DNA of 64,000 nucleotides from positions 12,211,329 to 12,275,328 of the forward strand of contig WNKI01000001.1 in NCBI GenBank assembly GCA_015350385.1, read 5' to 3'. This document shows, piece after piece, positions 52,920-64,000 of the stretch. Numbering within the stretch: the stretch's first letter is position 1; every line of letters starts with the position of its first letter. Source of the stretch: Aculops lycopersici (lineage: Eukaryota; Arthropoda; Arachnida; Trombidiformes; Eriophyidae). Under the pieces are notes generated by a model. It made no database searches, was not told the DNA's origin, and worked only from the letters and a program-made list of their open reading frames with translations. A program made the translations under genes and the position numbers.

Positions 52920-55900
52920 TCAGATGTCCGGCTCGCTGCCCATCCCGACGCCGCCCCCTCGGCCACTGATGCCCGACTGGCCGCGGGCAAAGGCGGACTG
53001 ATTCTCGAACTCGAAGCCCTTGTCGCCGCGGTACGAGGGCGACAGAGTTCGTGTTCGTTTGCGCATCGAGGCGACGGCCATGTTATACTGTATGTTTATA
53101 ATGTGGTAGCGAGCAAAAGAGCATTTGTAAAAGTGATATGCGAGATGAGATCCGAGAAGATTTGGTGGGATGCGATGAGGTGCAGTGCGATGCCCAAGCA
53201 TCATTCGAGATTTGTGGTGGCGGCGGTGGTGTGAGTTTGTCGGTTAGGATGAGATACTTTTAGGTTAGCGTCATTGTACTTTTATCCATCTGGCTGTCAC
53301 CTCGCGTCGTCTGCTTGCCTCCAGATTGGCGAGACCGATAACAGAGCTCGGCGGTTATGGCAGTAGCTGCATGGCATGTGGCAGTGGAATGGAGAAAAAC
53401 ATATTCTCGTCGCCTGGCCTCTTTTTGAACATAGTCATGAATCTTGTACAAAGCAGCAAGGGAGAGGAAAACAGCAATCAGTTTGGTGGCTAGACTCAGA
53501 CTGAAAAGTCGGGCCGGAAGTTTTGGATCCACGAGCTTCAACTCGCGCTCGACGACCACAAGCTCAACTACTGTGGTTGAGATTTTTTGTGTCAAGTTCG
53601 GTGTGTTTGAGATGCAATACTTACGTGTTGACGACACGAGAGGGTAGCGTTAACCACACGATTCACTGCTTCCATCAAAGTTTTGGTCTCGCGAATGACA
53701 CTGTCCACCTTTGCAAAAGTGGCCGGCTTGCCAACTGTTGGATTCTTGACAATGAACTGCAGTTGCTGCACTAGAGCGGGAATGGCACTTAGTTGTCCGA
53801 GAAGCTCCTTCTTCAAGTCGCCAGCGGGAACCTAGAATAAGAAGAGCGCCAGTGCGACGAGGGTGGCAATGTAATAAATATAAATGATGTTGATTATCCG
53901 GTGGGGTAGTTCGTTAGTTAGGTTTCAGTTGGGAGACGTATCGCTTTTCTATCTCTTTGCGTCTGATGTAGTCGGATTCAGTCGCTCGCTTGTCGGTTTT
54001 ACTTTTCTACTCAATTCTTTGCTAATTGGAAGCTCCAAGTATTTGGATGCCGCTCGTCTCACTCAAATAGCGCCAAGTTTCTGACGAGTTTGGCCAGTTT
54101 CGGCGGCTATTGAAGTTGTGGGTCGGTTGGTTCGACTTGGTGGTGCACCTAGCGACGCGCACATAGCGCTTAGCTGAATGGGAGAAAAAGCAAGCCATTT
54201 ATTTTCTCGCCCACTCTCAGCGTGAAGTGACGGCTAATTTATGTAGTTGTAAACAACAATCGACCGTCAAATTAAACGACAACTATTATCAGCTCTGAGA
54301 CTACGATCAAACCAAATGATTGGTTCATGGATGTCTCGCTCACGAATGGCTAAAGCTCTAGGGTAAACTCACCTTGTAAGAGAAGCAGCGGACTTCCTTG
54401 TAAAGCTCGTTGGCTTCCTCGGCAAACAACTCCGCCTGCGTGAACAAATCCTGGGTGGTGTTGAGGGAACCCTCGCCGCGAGTAAACTGGTACATGGAGA
54501 GAGCCATTTGGGCCGTTTCCCTGGCGCCGCGCACAATTGCGTCCGCCTCGGAGTCGCTCCACTTCTCCGCCTCGGTGGTGATCGATTGCTGGTCCGCGTT
54601 TGCAAGTGGATCCGTCGCATCCTCTGCCCCCGTAGTCAGCGCGGCCATCGAATCCAAAGTGGAAGCAGCAACAGTGGTGCCTCCAGAGCCGCCGCTTCCC
54701 TTTGGAACCGCACCGATCTCCTGGGCCACATGGGTGTTTGTCATTAGATTATCTGCCCCTGCGGCCGTCAGATTTGTGTCCAGTCTAAGTGGCGGCATTG
54801 GCGCCGGCGGTCTAGAAGAAACTAGCTCGCCGCAGCCAAACAAACTCTCACCGCCGACTGTTGGGTGGTCCTGATGGTTGCGTTGCTGTTGGTGCTGAAG
54901 GTGATCCGCTTGGTTGACCACAATAGGGTGTCTGGCTGGCGGAGGCGGCGGCGGTGGTTGCGCCGCTGATGCCGAAACTGGCGCCAAAGGCATATGAAGG
55001 GAACTCGTGTTGTTTGCCGATTGCGGTTGGTGAAAGTGGGTCTCGAGTACAACTGGCGACTCGATCGACGAGGAGCCGGCCAAACTCGATTCGTAGGCAA
55101 CTCGGTGCTGACTGGCGACACAGCCTTGCTCATGCGGATTGAGTATTCTGGGCGCAGTTTCCGCTATGCTCACCATGCGCCTACCACTTGCCGGCTGCCC
55201 ATTGGTCTTGGCCGGCATGTTTGCCATTTGAATCGACGTTGGCCTCATGGCTATTAATTGCCGGTGCTGGTAGAGCTGCGATGCCTGCTGCACATTTCCC
55301 GACGTTTGTCCGAGTAAAATTGGAGACTGGCTCATCGGTCGAAAGCTGAGGGGGCCGCCAGAGGGAGTTGTGTCGGCACTGGCCAACTCGTAGCTGGCAG
55401 TCGGTGTCAGCTGATGCTCGGCGGCCATCTCGTAGCCGGTGGCCGTGTATTCAAAAGGCTCGAAGGGATTCAGTTGCTGGTTCTCGAGACAATTGGCGTG
55501 TCGCGGGTAGTTGGCTCCAAATCCGTGGTAGTGGTCCAGACTCCTCGGCGAGTCGGTGGGTTCGCTACAGGACGAGTGCTGGTGCTGGTGGTGGTGCAAA
55601 TCCGAACCCGAGTGGCGCCCGCCTCGCACAGAGTGGAAGCTTCCGGCATGCGCCAAACTCCGAGCCGATTGGACTCGGCGGGCGTCGATTGGCGAGTGAT
55701 GAGAATGGGGATGAGTGTGGGGGCTCGCTTGGTGGTGGTTGTGGAGGAAGTTGTGGTGGTGGTGGTGGTGAAGGTTTAAGTCGGCCGGCGAGCTGAGGAT
55801 GTCAAATTGGAAGGGCTGGCGCTCAGTCAGGTGGCCGAGGAAGTCGAGTCTACCTGCCGCCTCGGCGAGCATCTCAGGTGTGGGCGCCAGATTAGCGTGG

Positions 55901-57731
55901 TGCTGGCGCCTAATTAGCAGTTGGTCGCGCAAAGCCGCCACCCTGGCCGCTCGCTCCTGATCGTACTGCGAGTGGACCAGATAGGCCGCCTGTCTGGCCA
56001 CCTGGCAGAAGTCGTCGTAGAAGCTGCACCAAACTGATGTAGTTGGGATTTGCGAGTGTTGATTGGAAATTTGTTGGCCGTTAGAGTCGAGGTTTGCTCA
56101 CGTGTCGAGGCGAGATGACAGACAGAGCAAAGTCAAGCAATCCGAATAGCAATTGCAATCAAAATGGCAACCACGAAGACACTCACCTTGGAGATAAGCC
56201 CAAACGCAGTCCTTGGCCTCGCGGCATTGGGGCTCCTGCGCCAACAATTTGGCGCTCTGAATCAACCGGCCCAAGTTCAACTCAAACCAAATGGCCAGCG
56301 ACTTGGTGACTATTTTGATCTTGTGCGTCTGTGCAACCTGATTGAGCATCTTGCAAGCCTCAATCAGTTGCTCTGATTGCTCGTTGAAATCGAGACACAA
56401 TCGCGAGGTTCTGTTAAAGTCGCCAACGAGACACGAGTGTTTGAGTTGCTTGACTAGATCCAGTTGCGAGTTGCACCTGTCGAGCTCATCACTTTGTTCT
56501 ATCACAACCGTTTGGAGCTGAGATCGGATTGCGGTCGGGTCGGTTGTTTGATTGGTTGGTTCATTGCCGATTACGGGTTCCCATTCGCCGGGTTGGTTGT
56601 AGAGCGTGTGTTTTTATTTCGAGTTCCGATTGGCAGGTTAGATGCGTGGAAATTCGTTGGATTAGTCGCCAGGTCGCGTCCCTCGTTTCCGGTCCCCTCT
56701 TCTCTGTCGTCTTATTATCATTATCAGCATCGTCATCATCATCATCAACTCGATGCCACCAAGACCTCGAATGCGACCAGCGCACGAGAAAAAAGAATAG
56801 AGAGAATGAGCAACCATCGAAATACTAACCTCGTACTCGAGCTCCTGGCAAAGTTCGTTCAGTTGGCCGGCCAAAAGCCGGAGTTGGCCCAAATTGAGCT
56901 CGCCACTCATCATTGTCGAGCTTGAGAGTCGGCGGCACTAATCCGGCGCACGTTTGTCGGTCGATTGGACGTCGTTTTGGTGTTCGGGGTTTCGGGTGGG
57001 ATTTGGTGCATCGGGAGTCGGTCGTTGATCATTGGTCGTCGGAGGAGGAGTGGCGGGTTTTGGGAGCAAAATGGGGGGATTGAGGATCATCAGATTTGGC
57101 ATGTTAGTCCGGGGATTTCTATCTCTGCATCTATTTTTATTTCCATCTCTATTCCCTTCCCAAGTTCCTGTTTTTCTGCTCAATTTTTACACCCGATTCG
57201 CGGGAAAACAATCATAATCAAAGGAGCACATCGAAGTGAGCGGTCAGGAGTGGCGGTAATACTCACCGATCGGTAGACGTGCTTGACCAGTCGGCTGAGA
57301 TGGAGCTTGATGCAGTGCAACAAGAGAATGATGGTCTCTCTATGCTCGTGTTTAGTGTAGGCGCAATCGGTAAACTCATGCACTCGCTCCACCAAACTCA
57401 GCTTTGCCTCGCCGAGAAGCGCCGAGTTTAGTGCCGCCATTAACTGGCGCTTGTCCTGGACCAGTAACATGGCGACGCTCATTTGGTGTTTCTCGAGCTC
57501 GTTATTGTTGTTGCTGCTGTTATTGTTATTATTCTCCTTGTTGTTATTGTTCGTATTGCTGAGCTCGAAGTTGCGAAGTTGCTCGTCGAAGTGCCGGAGC
57601 TCCAGTTCACCTGGCGCGAGCTGATGATGGCCACGGTTGTGTGCTTGAGCTTGGTGCAGCTCCAGAGTTTGCCCGAGAGCCAGCAGAAGACCGTCGAAGT
57701 CGAGGACGCGCACAAAAGGAGCCACCAAACA
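52920..57731 (-). CDS. Alpha-catulin (vinculin/alpha-catenin family), C-terminal six exons
   Basis: Exons in order: about 57731-57267 (start uncertain), 56937-56830, 56517-56187, 56033-54373, 53831-53625, 53087-52920. All junctions keep frame, with donors GTGAGT, GTTAGT, GTGAGT, GTGAGT and GTAAGT. About 979 residues are visible. Diagnostic blocks are HEFTDCAYTKHEHRETIILL (first), ELNLGQLRLLAGQLNEL (second), EQLIEACKMLNQVAQ (third), and ALSMYQFTRGEGSLNTTQDL at the end of the fourth. ALVQQLQFIVKNPTVGKPAT is in the fifth, and the sixth is a basic Gly-rich end stopping at GSEPDI. Exon 4 carries a His/Ser/Gln-rich insertion of about 400 residues not present in human catulin (734 in total). The N-terminal vinculin-like part, roughly 300 residues, is missing from the visible exons. 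Catulins are scaffold proteins tied to Rho and NF-kB signalling and to dystrobrevin. Confidence 0.85.
53088..53624 (-). other. Alpha-catulin last intron
   Basis: 537 bases between the donor GTAAGT and the acceptor CAG preceding TATAACATG. Minus-strand frames inside it were considered as exon extensions but break phase or hit a stop. Confidence 0.7.
53832..54372 (-). other. Alpha-catulin intron between exons encoding FTRGEGSL and VPAGDLKK
   Basis: 541 bases, donor GTGAGT and acceptor TAG. The flanking exons join in phase 0 to read RCFSYKVPAGDLKKELL. No other gene seen inside. Confidence 0.75.
56518..56829 (-). other. Alpha-catulin intron
   Basis: 312 bases, donor GTTAGT and acceptor CAG, phase 0. 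It includes an ATCATC-type low-complexity patch near 56705-56745. Confidence 0.7.
56938..57266 (-). other. Alpha-catulin intron
   Basis: 329 bases, donor GTGAGT and acceptor TAG at 56939-56938. The acceptor is chosen because it is the one that keeps phase 0 into the exon encoding SGELNLGQLRLL; its polypyrimidine tract is weak. Confidence 0.55.
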
Positions 57732-57802
57732 CTTTGTTGTCCGTGGGGCAGAAGTTGGCGTGCATTCGAGTTAAGTTTCGGCGTTATATTGGGTTTGGGT
57801 TC

Positions 57803-57900
57803 AAGTTTGAGTTTGAGTTGGAGTTTGATTTCGAGTTTGAGTTTGAGTTTGAGTTTGAGTTTGAGTTTGAGTTTGAGTTTGAGTTCGAGTTCGAGTTCGA
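57803..57900. repeat. (GAGTTT)n hexanucleotide repeat
   Basis: About fifteen units, some GAGTTC, just upstream of the first visible alpha-catulin exon. It produces an artificial Phe-Glu frame on the plus strand. Confidence 0.95.
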
Positions 57901-60883
57901 GGATGCGGATGAGGTTAAGGTTAGTTGTTGGTAGCGGCGATGCTGCTGCTACAATTGCTTACAATTGCTATTGCTATTGTTGTTGCCGTTGCCTTTGCTG
58001 TTGCTGGCAAGTTGGTGGGCGCACCTCCTGACGGCGGGTTTATAATTCATTTATTCGCCACCTTTGGCTTCGGCTGCCAAAGTCGCACTTTAAGTCGCTA
58101 TAGTTCATGGTTGAGTGGCAGTTGCCTTTGCATCCTTTCTGCTTTTAGATTCCAACAAAAGTTGGCAGCTCGCTAGAGCGACCCGCGAGGCGACCGAAGG
58201 ATTGCGTTGAGATAAGAGCGAGCACTCGCGCTTTAGATTGAGCCAGAGCTCGAGGTTGGGGCCAGAATTCAAGTGATTACCTGGCGACATTAGTGGCGAG
58301 CTCGCCAAGTGGCTAGTCTGCCAGCGGGGAGTTGGTAAGCTAGTTGGCAGCTTGGTGTTGAGCTAAGCCGATCGCCTTCGCTTTGCAAAAATGAAACTCC
58401 ACTCGGTTGCACAGCAAAGTTTTGCGCCTCCAAAGTCAACCGAACGGTGACACGCGCAAAACTTTCACTTTGCTTTCGGCTTTCCACCGGAACTAGCGCT
58501 TCCTGTTGCCAAACTGACCCCCACTTTTACGGGCGCCTCCGCCGTGTCACTAGCTCTCTCGATGGGTTCAATCTCATCCATCACTCGCCGGCAGCGAAAC
58601 AATATTTCCCTAACCCTCGCTGGCTGGCCTCAGCTCTCGCTGAGCGGGTAACGTTGCGCCTGGAACGCTGAAAGATAACGACACTCGCTCGCTATGACTA
58701 TCCGACAAGCTGGCTGGCTTGCCAACTGGCTCGCCGGCGAAGAAGGAGGAGCCGCAACCGACGTGGAAACGACGGAGACAGGAAACGACAAACGACATCA
58801 TCTCGACGACGAATAGGAAGTGACAGTCGAATGGATTGATTGAAATGGTCGTTGGCGCGCATCTACTTGCAGTTGCTCGCCGCGGACTCTGTCCTTAGCC
58901 TTGGGGCCATTAGTGTTGCCGGCTCTCGAGTTTCTCTCTCCTCTCCTATTCGTTTCTATTCTCTAGAGTTAGGAGAAGCAACGGCAGTGGCTAAAACGAT
59001 CGCATTGTCAGCGAGGCAAAGTGAAACCCTCCTTTGAGTTGGACTTTTTGGTAGGCTTGGGCAATGCGTGCGGCAAACGTCAGCCGCACATTGAGTCTTG
59101 CTCGGCTTCCAGGATCAGGTTATAGTGAAACGCAACATAACAACTTCAGACTGCAAACTACAATGGAAAAACAAGCAGCAGTCGGTTGCCGCTGTCGCTG
59201 TTGGCAAAGCAAACCCAAGCTCTGGCCACGACCAAGACGCAATTCATCATCCAGCTCCGGTGTTTTGTACTCACTGGCTTCTGCTCCCCAAAGTCACGAG
59301 TCCCGGTTCCTGGTCTCTCTTTAGCGCAAAACGCGCCACTCGCTGGTCTTCCTGCCCCGTCGACTTCCGGTTGGCGCGAAATGGAGTTATTTAAACACTG
59401 GCGCACTCTATTTTGGTGGCAAATGGGTACGAGTCGGCGCGCCTGTCGCTAGGTCCCGCTTTTAGTCCGCTGTACTGCTCTCGTCATGCATTGCAACTAG
59501 CAACTAGCAGCCAGCAGCCGTAAACGTGGTTTCAAAAATGTCGTCGCAGCTCAAGGGGAAATGCGGTGCAAGCGACGTCGTTGTGATTACTATCAATGGA
59601 AACTAAATTATCGAAGCCAAAAAACACAGAAAGACTGCCGGGTAACTTCTGCCCCGACGACCTTGAGCCGCGCAAAGGATTCTCGCCTGTGGGATCGTTC
59701 CTTTGGGCGCTGGCAAAGTATTAAGCTGGCTTGTATCTGGCGGCAGGCGAGTGGGAGAGAGACAGTGAGAGAGGGAGCGAGAGAGAAAGTGGCTGGAGGA
59801 CGTAAACCGAAACCGTCAGCATGAGAGTCTTTGCGGCCAGTAGACTCCACTGAACCCGACGCAACTCCTCGGTGGTTGTGGTGTGGCTAGTGGAAGTGGC
59901 AGCATATATGCGAGAGTCTGAGTAAAATATATTGGCAGCGGCGCCTCCTCTCAACTCAGCACAACGCAGCTCGGCGCAACTCGAGGCGGAGTTGCTGCGC
60001 TAATACATGAAGCTGAGCCGAACTCAGCTAGCTTGGCAAAATTTCGCCAAGCCAGCTAACTCGCTCGCGGTCGTGCCAGCGATTTATTATTAAATTATAT
60101 CGGCGCCCTCAACGGCCTCCCTGTGTGCGAGAACCAAAGAGGAAGCCGCGCTGCCCTTGGCCAGCAATGGCAACTTTGCCGCTGCTAACGCTCAGGGTGA
60201 TCAAGAGGCCCCAGGATCTAGGCGCGCGAGTTGAGGGCGCCGATCACAATCACTTAATGGCATGTAAATTAAATCAGCTCTCCATCTTTCCCGCCCATAA
60301 GATGGGCCGTCGCAGTGTCTATTCCTCTCCCTATTGCTCTCTCCATAAGCACCAAACTTTCATTGCTTGCTTGCTGTTGTGGTCGTTGTCTTCATGTATA
60401 TCGTTGCAAGCAAAACTTGAGCAAAACGAATGAATGGCGAGCGACTTGCGCTTGATGGGTGTTGAGGCCAATGGTCTCGCTCTGGGAAGTCTTTGGTCAG
60501 CGAGGACTTTCCATCTCTCCCTCTCTCTCTATCTATGAGTGGATTTGGAAGAGAAGTAAACGAGAATCTGGATCATCTTTTGGCCACGGTGGCCGTTGCA
60601 CTAGAAATAGGGAGAAATAGACACAGTGAAACAAAGAGACACACGAACAGACATCAGGCAGCCGATAGCAAGTGGCGCACTAATTTTGCAAAGAGCCGCG
60701 GGAACAAATCTAGCTTCAGTTGGAGGAATGCGCCAGTTTCAACAAATTGGCCGCCAATGTTAAAGTTGGAGTGAGAAAGTCGAATGGGAGTGCGCAAACC
60801 GTGAGCCGCATAATGAGCTTCCATCCGCGAATTGTGCGGCTATCTATCTGTTCGGTTTTGCTTGCCTCAGTTGCGTCGAGTTC

Positions 60884-60918
60884 AGTTTAGTTTAGTTTAG
60901 TTTAGTTTAGTTTAGTTT
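60884..60918. repeat. (TTTAG)n pentanucleotide repeat with degenerate tail
   Basis: Seven TTTAG units continue to about 60998 as TTTGG, TTTCG and related pentamers. Confidence 0.9.
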
Positions 60919-61933
60919 GGTTTGGCTTGGTTTGTTTTGGTTCAACTCAACTCAGTTTAGTTCAGTCCAATTCGGTTGAGTTCGTTTCGTTTCGTTTCGA
61001 CTCGCTAGCTTGGCAGAGCGCGTGCACGCTGCTCAGCTCACCTGGCGTGTTGGCAAGCCAGAGCGGAATTTGTCCCGGTCGACTTATCCAGTCGGCGGAT
61101 GCCACTAAACTCCAAGCCGCCTGACTCCCCGAAGCCAAAAAGGACACCGGGATTCGCTTTGGGCTCCCCTTTCCTTCCTTCCAACTTGAGCTCTTGAAAC
61201 TTTTTTCGACAGCAACAAACGACAGGCGGCCAAAGAAACAAACGACAACCGGAGCCTCGCCAGCCAAACAAAACATAGCGCCACTCGTTCAAATGTTCAA
61301 CTGACAAGCGAATGCAGCGAAAGAGAGAAGGAAACTTGCAATAAATTGTCAAAGAGGACCGCGAGCACATCAGCGCCGGAAAGGGAAAAGGAGTCAGCCG
61401 CCATGGCGACGGACGACGAGAGACTGGAGACTAGAGATGAGAGTCGAGAGTCGAGAGGCAGACACTTCGCGCTTATTCAGTGTGCACTTGCCACTTGCTC
61501 GCCCACCTGGCCGATCGCTAGGCGCACGGCTCGCACTCAGCGGCAAGCAGGTGAACTGGATTACCATCGTTACAGTTGCAGTTGCTGTTGCTGTTGCATT
61601 CGCAGATACAGTTACAGTTACGGTTACAGTTGTCTCCTCCTCTGAGGCGGCCCCGTTTTACGCGCTTATCCATCATTAATGCGCCGCCACGAGCAACTCA
61701 ACTGTTTGGCTGACATGCGCCTCGCTAACTTGGCATCGGCGCCACCACCGGCAACAACAACCACGACAGCGGCAAAAGTGCTGGCCGCAAAGAGAGCCGA
61801 CAAGGTGCTGGCTTTATTGGGTTTCTCGCCCAGCGGCGTCGGCGGCCAATCGATTGTCGCGCGTACGCGAGTTACGTAACAGACTCAACTTGTTAGTCGA
61901 CTCGCTGGCTAGCGTCCGGTTGGCGGCTGATTT

Positions 61934-61943
61934 GGCGCCACCT
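61934..61943 (-). promoter_or_regulatory. CTCF-like core motif
   Basis: GGCGCCACCT, which is AGGTGGCGCC on the minus strand and fits AGRTGGCGCY. Motif match only. Confidence 0.25.
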
Positions 61944-64000
61944 GAACTTGTGCGAGCATTCAAGCGACGCCAACTGTCACTCGGCCCGCTCATTTGGGGC
62001 CGCCGCCTCTGTTGTTGTCGTCGCGAAAAGAGCGACAAAATACCAGCAGTCGAGGTAAGAGGAAATTCCAAGTGGATGGCTGGTGGCGCGTGCAATGAGT
62101 GGCCTGAGCCGGAAGTTGTAACACGGACTGCGCAAGTGGTTGTTGCTGTTGATGTTGTTGTTGTCTTTGCTGCCGCTGCTTCTGCTTCTGTCCCTTGAAC
62201 TTCAATTCGTCGATCGTCGATTTTGCGAATGAGAGTGGCGAGCCGGCGGCCGAGCGGCTTGCCACTTCATTCAACTCACTCGCTCGCTCGCCCGCCGAAC
62301 CGTCCGATCAATTGAGGGGCGCAATTGCACTCGAGCCTCCAATAATAGTGCGGCCTCCAATAATGATCCTTTGCAATGTCATCGGTGGCAACGGCGGCGA
62401 CTTGTGCTCGCGCCTCCGGTTGCCGGCGCCACCGATACTGCTGTTGCTGCAGCCGGCCCCAACTCTTCCACTCATGGGCGTCGACTGTGCCCCGGAATTT
62501 GCGCCGCGCTGCCATGCTGAATTCGCATCCGCTTCCGCTTCCGCCGCCCCGACCCTTCAACAGCAACAACAACTATGACAACAGAAACAGCAATACCGAC
62601 AGCGATGGCAACAACAACCAAAACAACCTTCACAATGCAGACATGGAGCGGAATCTGTTGCAATCAGCGCCGAGTTCAGTTTGGTCCACTGAACACTAAT
62701 ACCAGGCGCACGAGACCAGACCAATCGATCCAATGTTCTACGCGCACTCACTGCTCGAGAGTCCCCGGCGCCGGCCTCGGTGTTGACCGGATCAGCTCGT
62801 CGGTCCGACCGAGCGACTAGTCGACGGAATGACTGACTGACTGACTGGCTGGCTAGCTGAATGGCTGACTGGAGCCTCCTGGCGCCGCGCCCATCGAACT
62901 CGTCGTCTCAGTCGGCTGACAACTACAATCCCTTAATTGGCCGCCCATTTCATCCGCCTGATTTATATCGAGCGACAGTGAGTTCCACTACATCAGATCA
63001 CAAGCAAAGCTGGGGAAGGCGGCGAGCGAGAGAGCAACTGATCGAGTGAGCAGGGGGAGCTCGCCATCCGCCAGAGGCTCTATAAGCTGCACATTCGGCC
63101 GGCCAGTCTGTCGGCTGCTCGTCATCGGTTTCGCCGGCTTCTCGTGCTCGTGTTCGTGTTTATGTTTAATGCAATTTTTATATCCCCTTCGTGTGGCAAG
63201 CTAGCCAGCCAGCCGGCCTGTCAAACAAACGAGGACGCGTCACTCGCTCGCAGTAACCCATTGTTCTTGGGTGCCGCTTGCCGCCCACCGGTCCGAACTT
63301 GGACTCGATCTTTTGGCGCACCCAAAAGTTTAGGGTTCACCGGATCCCCTCTTGCCGCCGGGTAAGGGCAACGGCAACCATGGTGGCGACAAAATCAGCC
63401 CACTGCTTTGCGCGCCAATTTAAAACCACCGCTGAGCTGTCAGCAGCAAGACTCTCCGCTACCAGAACCGCAAGCCGAGCACTCAAACCGGAGGCGAGGG
63501 TTAATTTGGTGAGCAAGTGAGCAAAGTAGACGAAATAGCAGTAACCAGGCGGCCGGGCGAGTAATTAATGTGTCACTCGGACGAGTTGCGAAAGTTTGGT
63601 CTAGTTTGGACAGTCGAAGAGGGGAACCGAATTAAGTTGCAGCTTTGCAAATTGTAGCGACAACCACCACGAGGAATCGATGCAAAGACTCAACTTGCAC
63701 GCCCACTAATTTGCGTGCTCGCATATTCATGGCCACAAACTCTCCCGTCGGCGGCCAGTTTGCAGCTCCTGGGTCGAGCTAGTAGCGGAACTCTATTCTG
63801 GTCGCCTGCATTTACTGATGGGCTCCAATTGAATCCGCCGCGGCCGATGAGAGTGGAAATTTGGCCGCCACCAACAAGACGCAAAGTCAGCAGAATTTGC
63901 ACCAACCAACGAGCAAAACGAGAGCCCAAACTTCGAAGCACTCGAGCATGGGGTTTAAATTTTAACATGCCGCTTCCTTCTTGTCAGCCGCAGTTCAGGT

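Larger units (their letters stand above)
57732..64000. other. 6.3 kb without supported genes, probably an alpha-catulin intron or upstream region
   Basis: I looked for the missing vinculin-like N-terminal exons of alpha-catulin here and did not find one I can support. Open frames are short and overlapping. Composition resembles the 12.5-33.6 kb region: CCACTTG words, CCGGAAGT at 59363-59370 and 62109-62116, and several simple repeats. A CTCF-like core occurs at 61934-61943 on the minus strand. Confidence 0.4.

Noticed and set aside
53260..53637. Minus-strand frame running on from the fifth visible alpha-catulin exon
   Set aside because: The conserved exon ends at a good donor (GTAAGT) at 53624; the continuing frame reads through intron sequence. 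A shifted acceptor in it leads to an early stop, while the exon at 53087 joins in phase 0.
57641..57934. Plus-strand frame with a long Phe-Glu repeat
   Set aside because: It is a translation of the (GAGTTT)n microsatellite and overlaps the alpha-catulin exon antisense.
1..64000. CRISPR arrays, operons, tRNA or rRNA genes
   Set aside because: No regularly spaced repeats, no prokaryotic gene organisation, and no tRNA arm pairs or rRNA sequence that I could recognise by eye. A tRNA or snRNA gene could be missed without a covariance-model scan.

Overview
The window is eukaryotic nuclear DNA from an invertebrate animal, most likely an arthropod. Genes are interrupted by short GT-AG introns, proteins carry poly-Gln, poly-Asn and His-rich tracts, and the gene set is typical of metazoans. 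A mite or other chelicerate is possible, but I cannot settle the lineage from sequence alone.

Layout. 0.3-12.5 kb is a compact gene cluster: a PHF21A/BHC80-like gene without a PHD finger (-), SERINC (+, two exons) and a giant single-exon Mediator subunit MED12 (-). 12.5-33.6 kb is about 21 kb with no gene I can support. It is rich in simple repeats and in the short words CCACTTG and CCGGAAGT, and it ends at a single-exon BarH-like homeobox gene (+), so it is probably cis-regulatory DNA. 34.9-48 kb is dense again: RPL17 (-, three exons), a short VIPAS39/SPE-39-like gene (+), DOT1L (-), an unrecognised secreted protein (+), ORC5 (-), a second unrecognised secreted or membrane protein (+) and a Ski/Sno corepressor (-). 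At 49.4-51.06 kb lies a Tc1-type DNA transposon with long diverged terminal inverted repeats. Its transposase has Asn in place of the second catalytic Asp. Its right end is only 78 bases from the start codon of the eIF2B-alpha gene (+). From 52.9 kb to at least 57.7 kb are the last six exons of an alpha-catulin gene (-). Its N-terminal exons are not visible in the remaining 6.3 kb, which looks like a long intron.

The genes do not form one pathway. Several act on chromatin and transcription (PHF21A-like, MED12, BarH-like, DOT1L, Ski); the others are housekeeping functions (RPL17, ORC5, eIF2B-alpha), membrane biology (SERINC), endosomal trafficking (VIPAS39) and adhesion or signalling scaffolding (alpha-catulin). 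Divergent pairs with short gaps (PHF21A-like/SERINC, RPL17/VIPAS39, DOT1L/secreted protein, ORC5/secreted protein) suggest shared promoter regions. Coding regions are intron-poor: only SERINC, RPL17 and alpha-catulin show introns.
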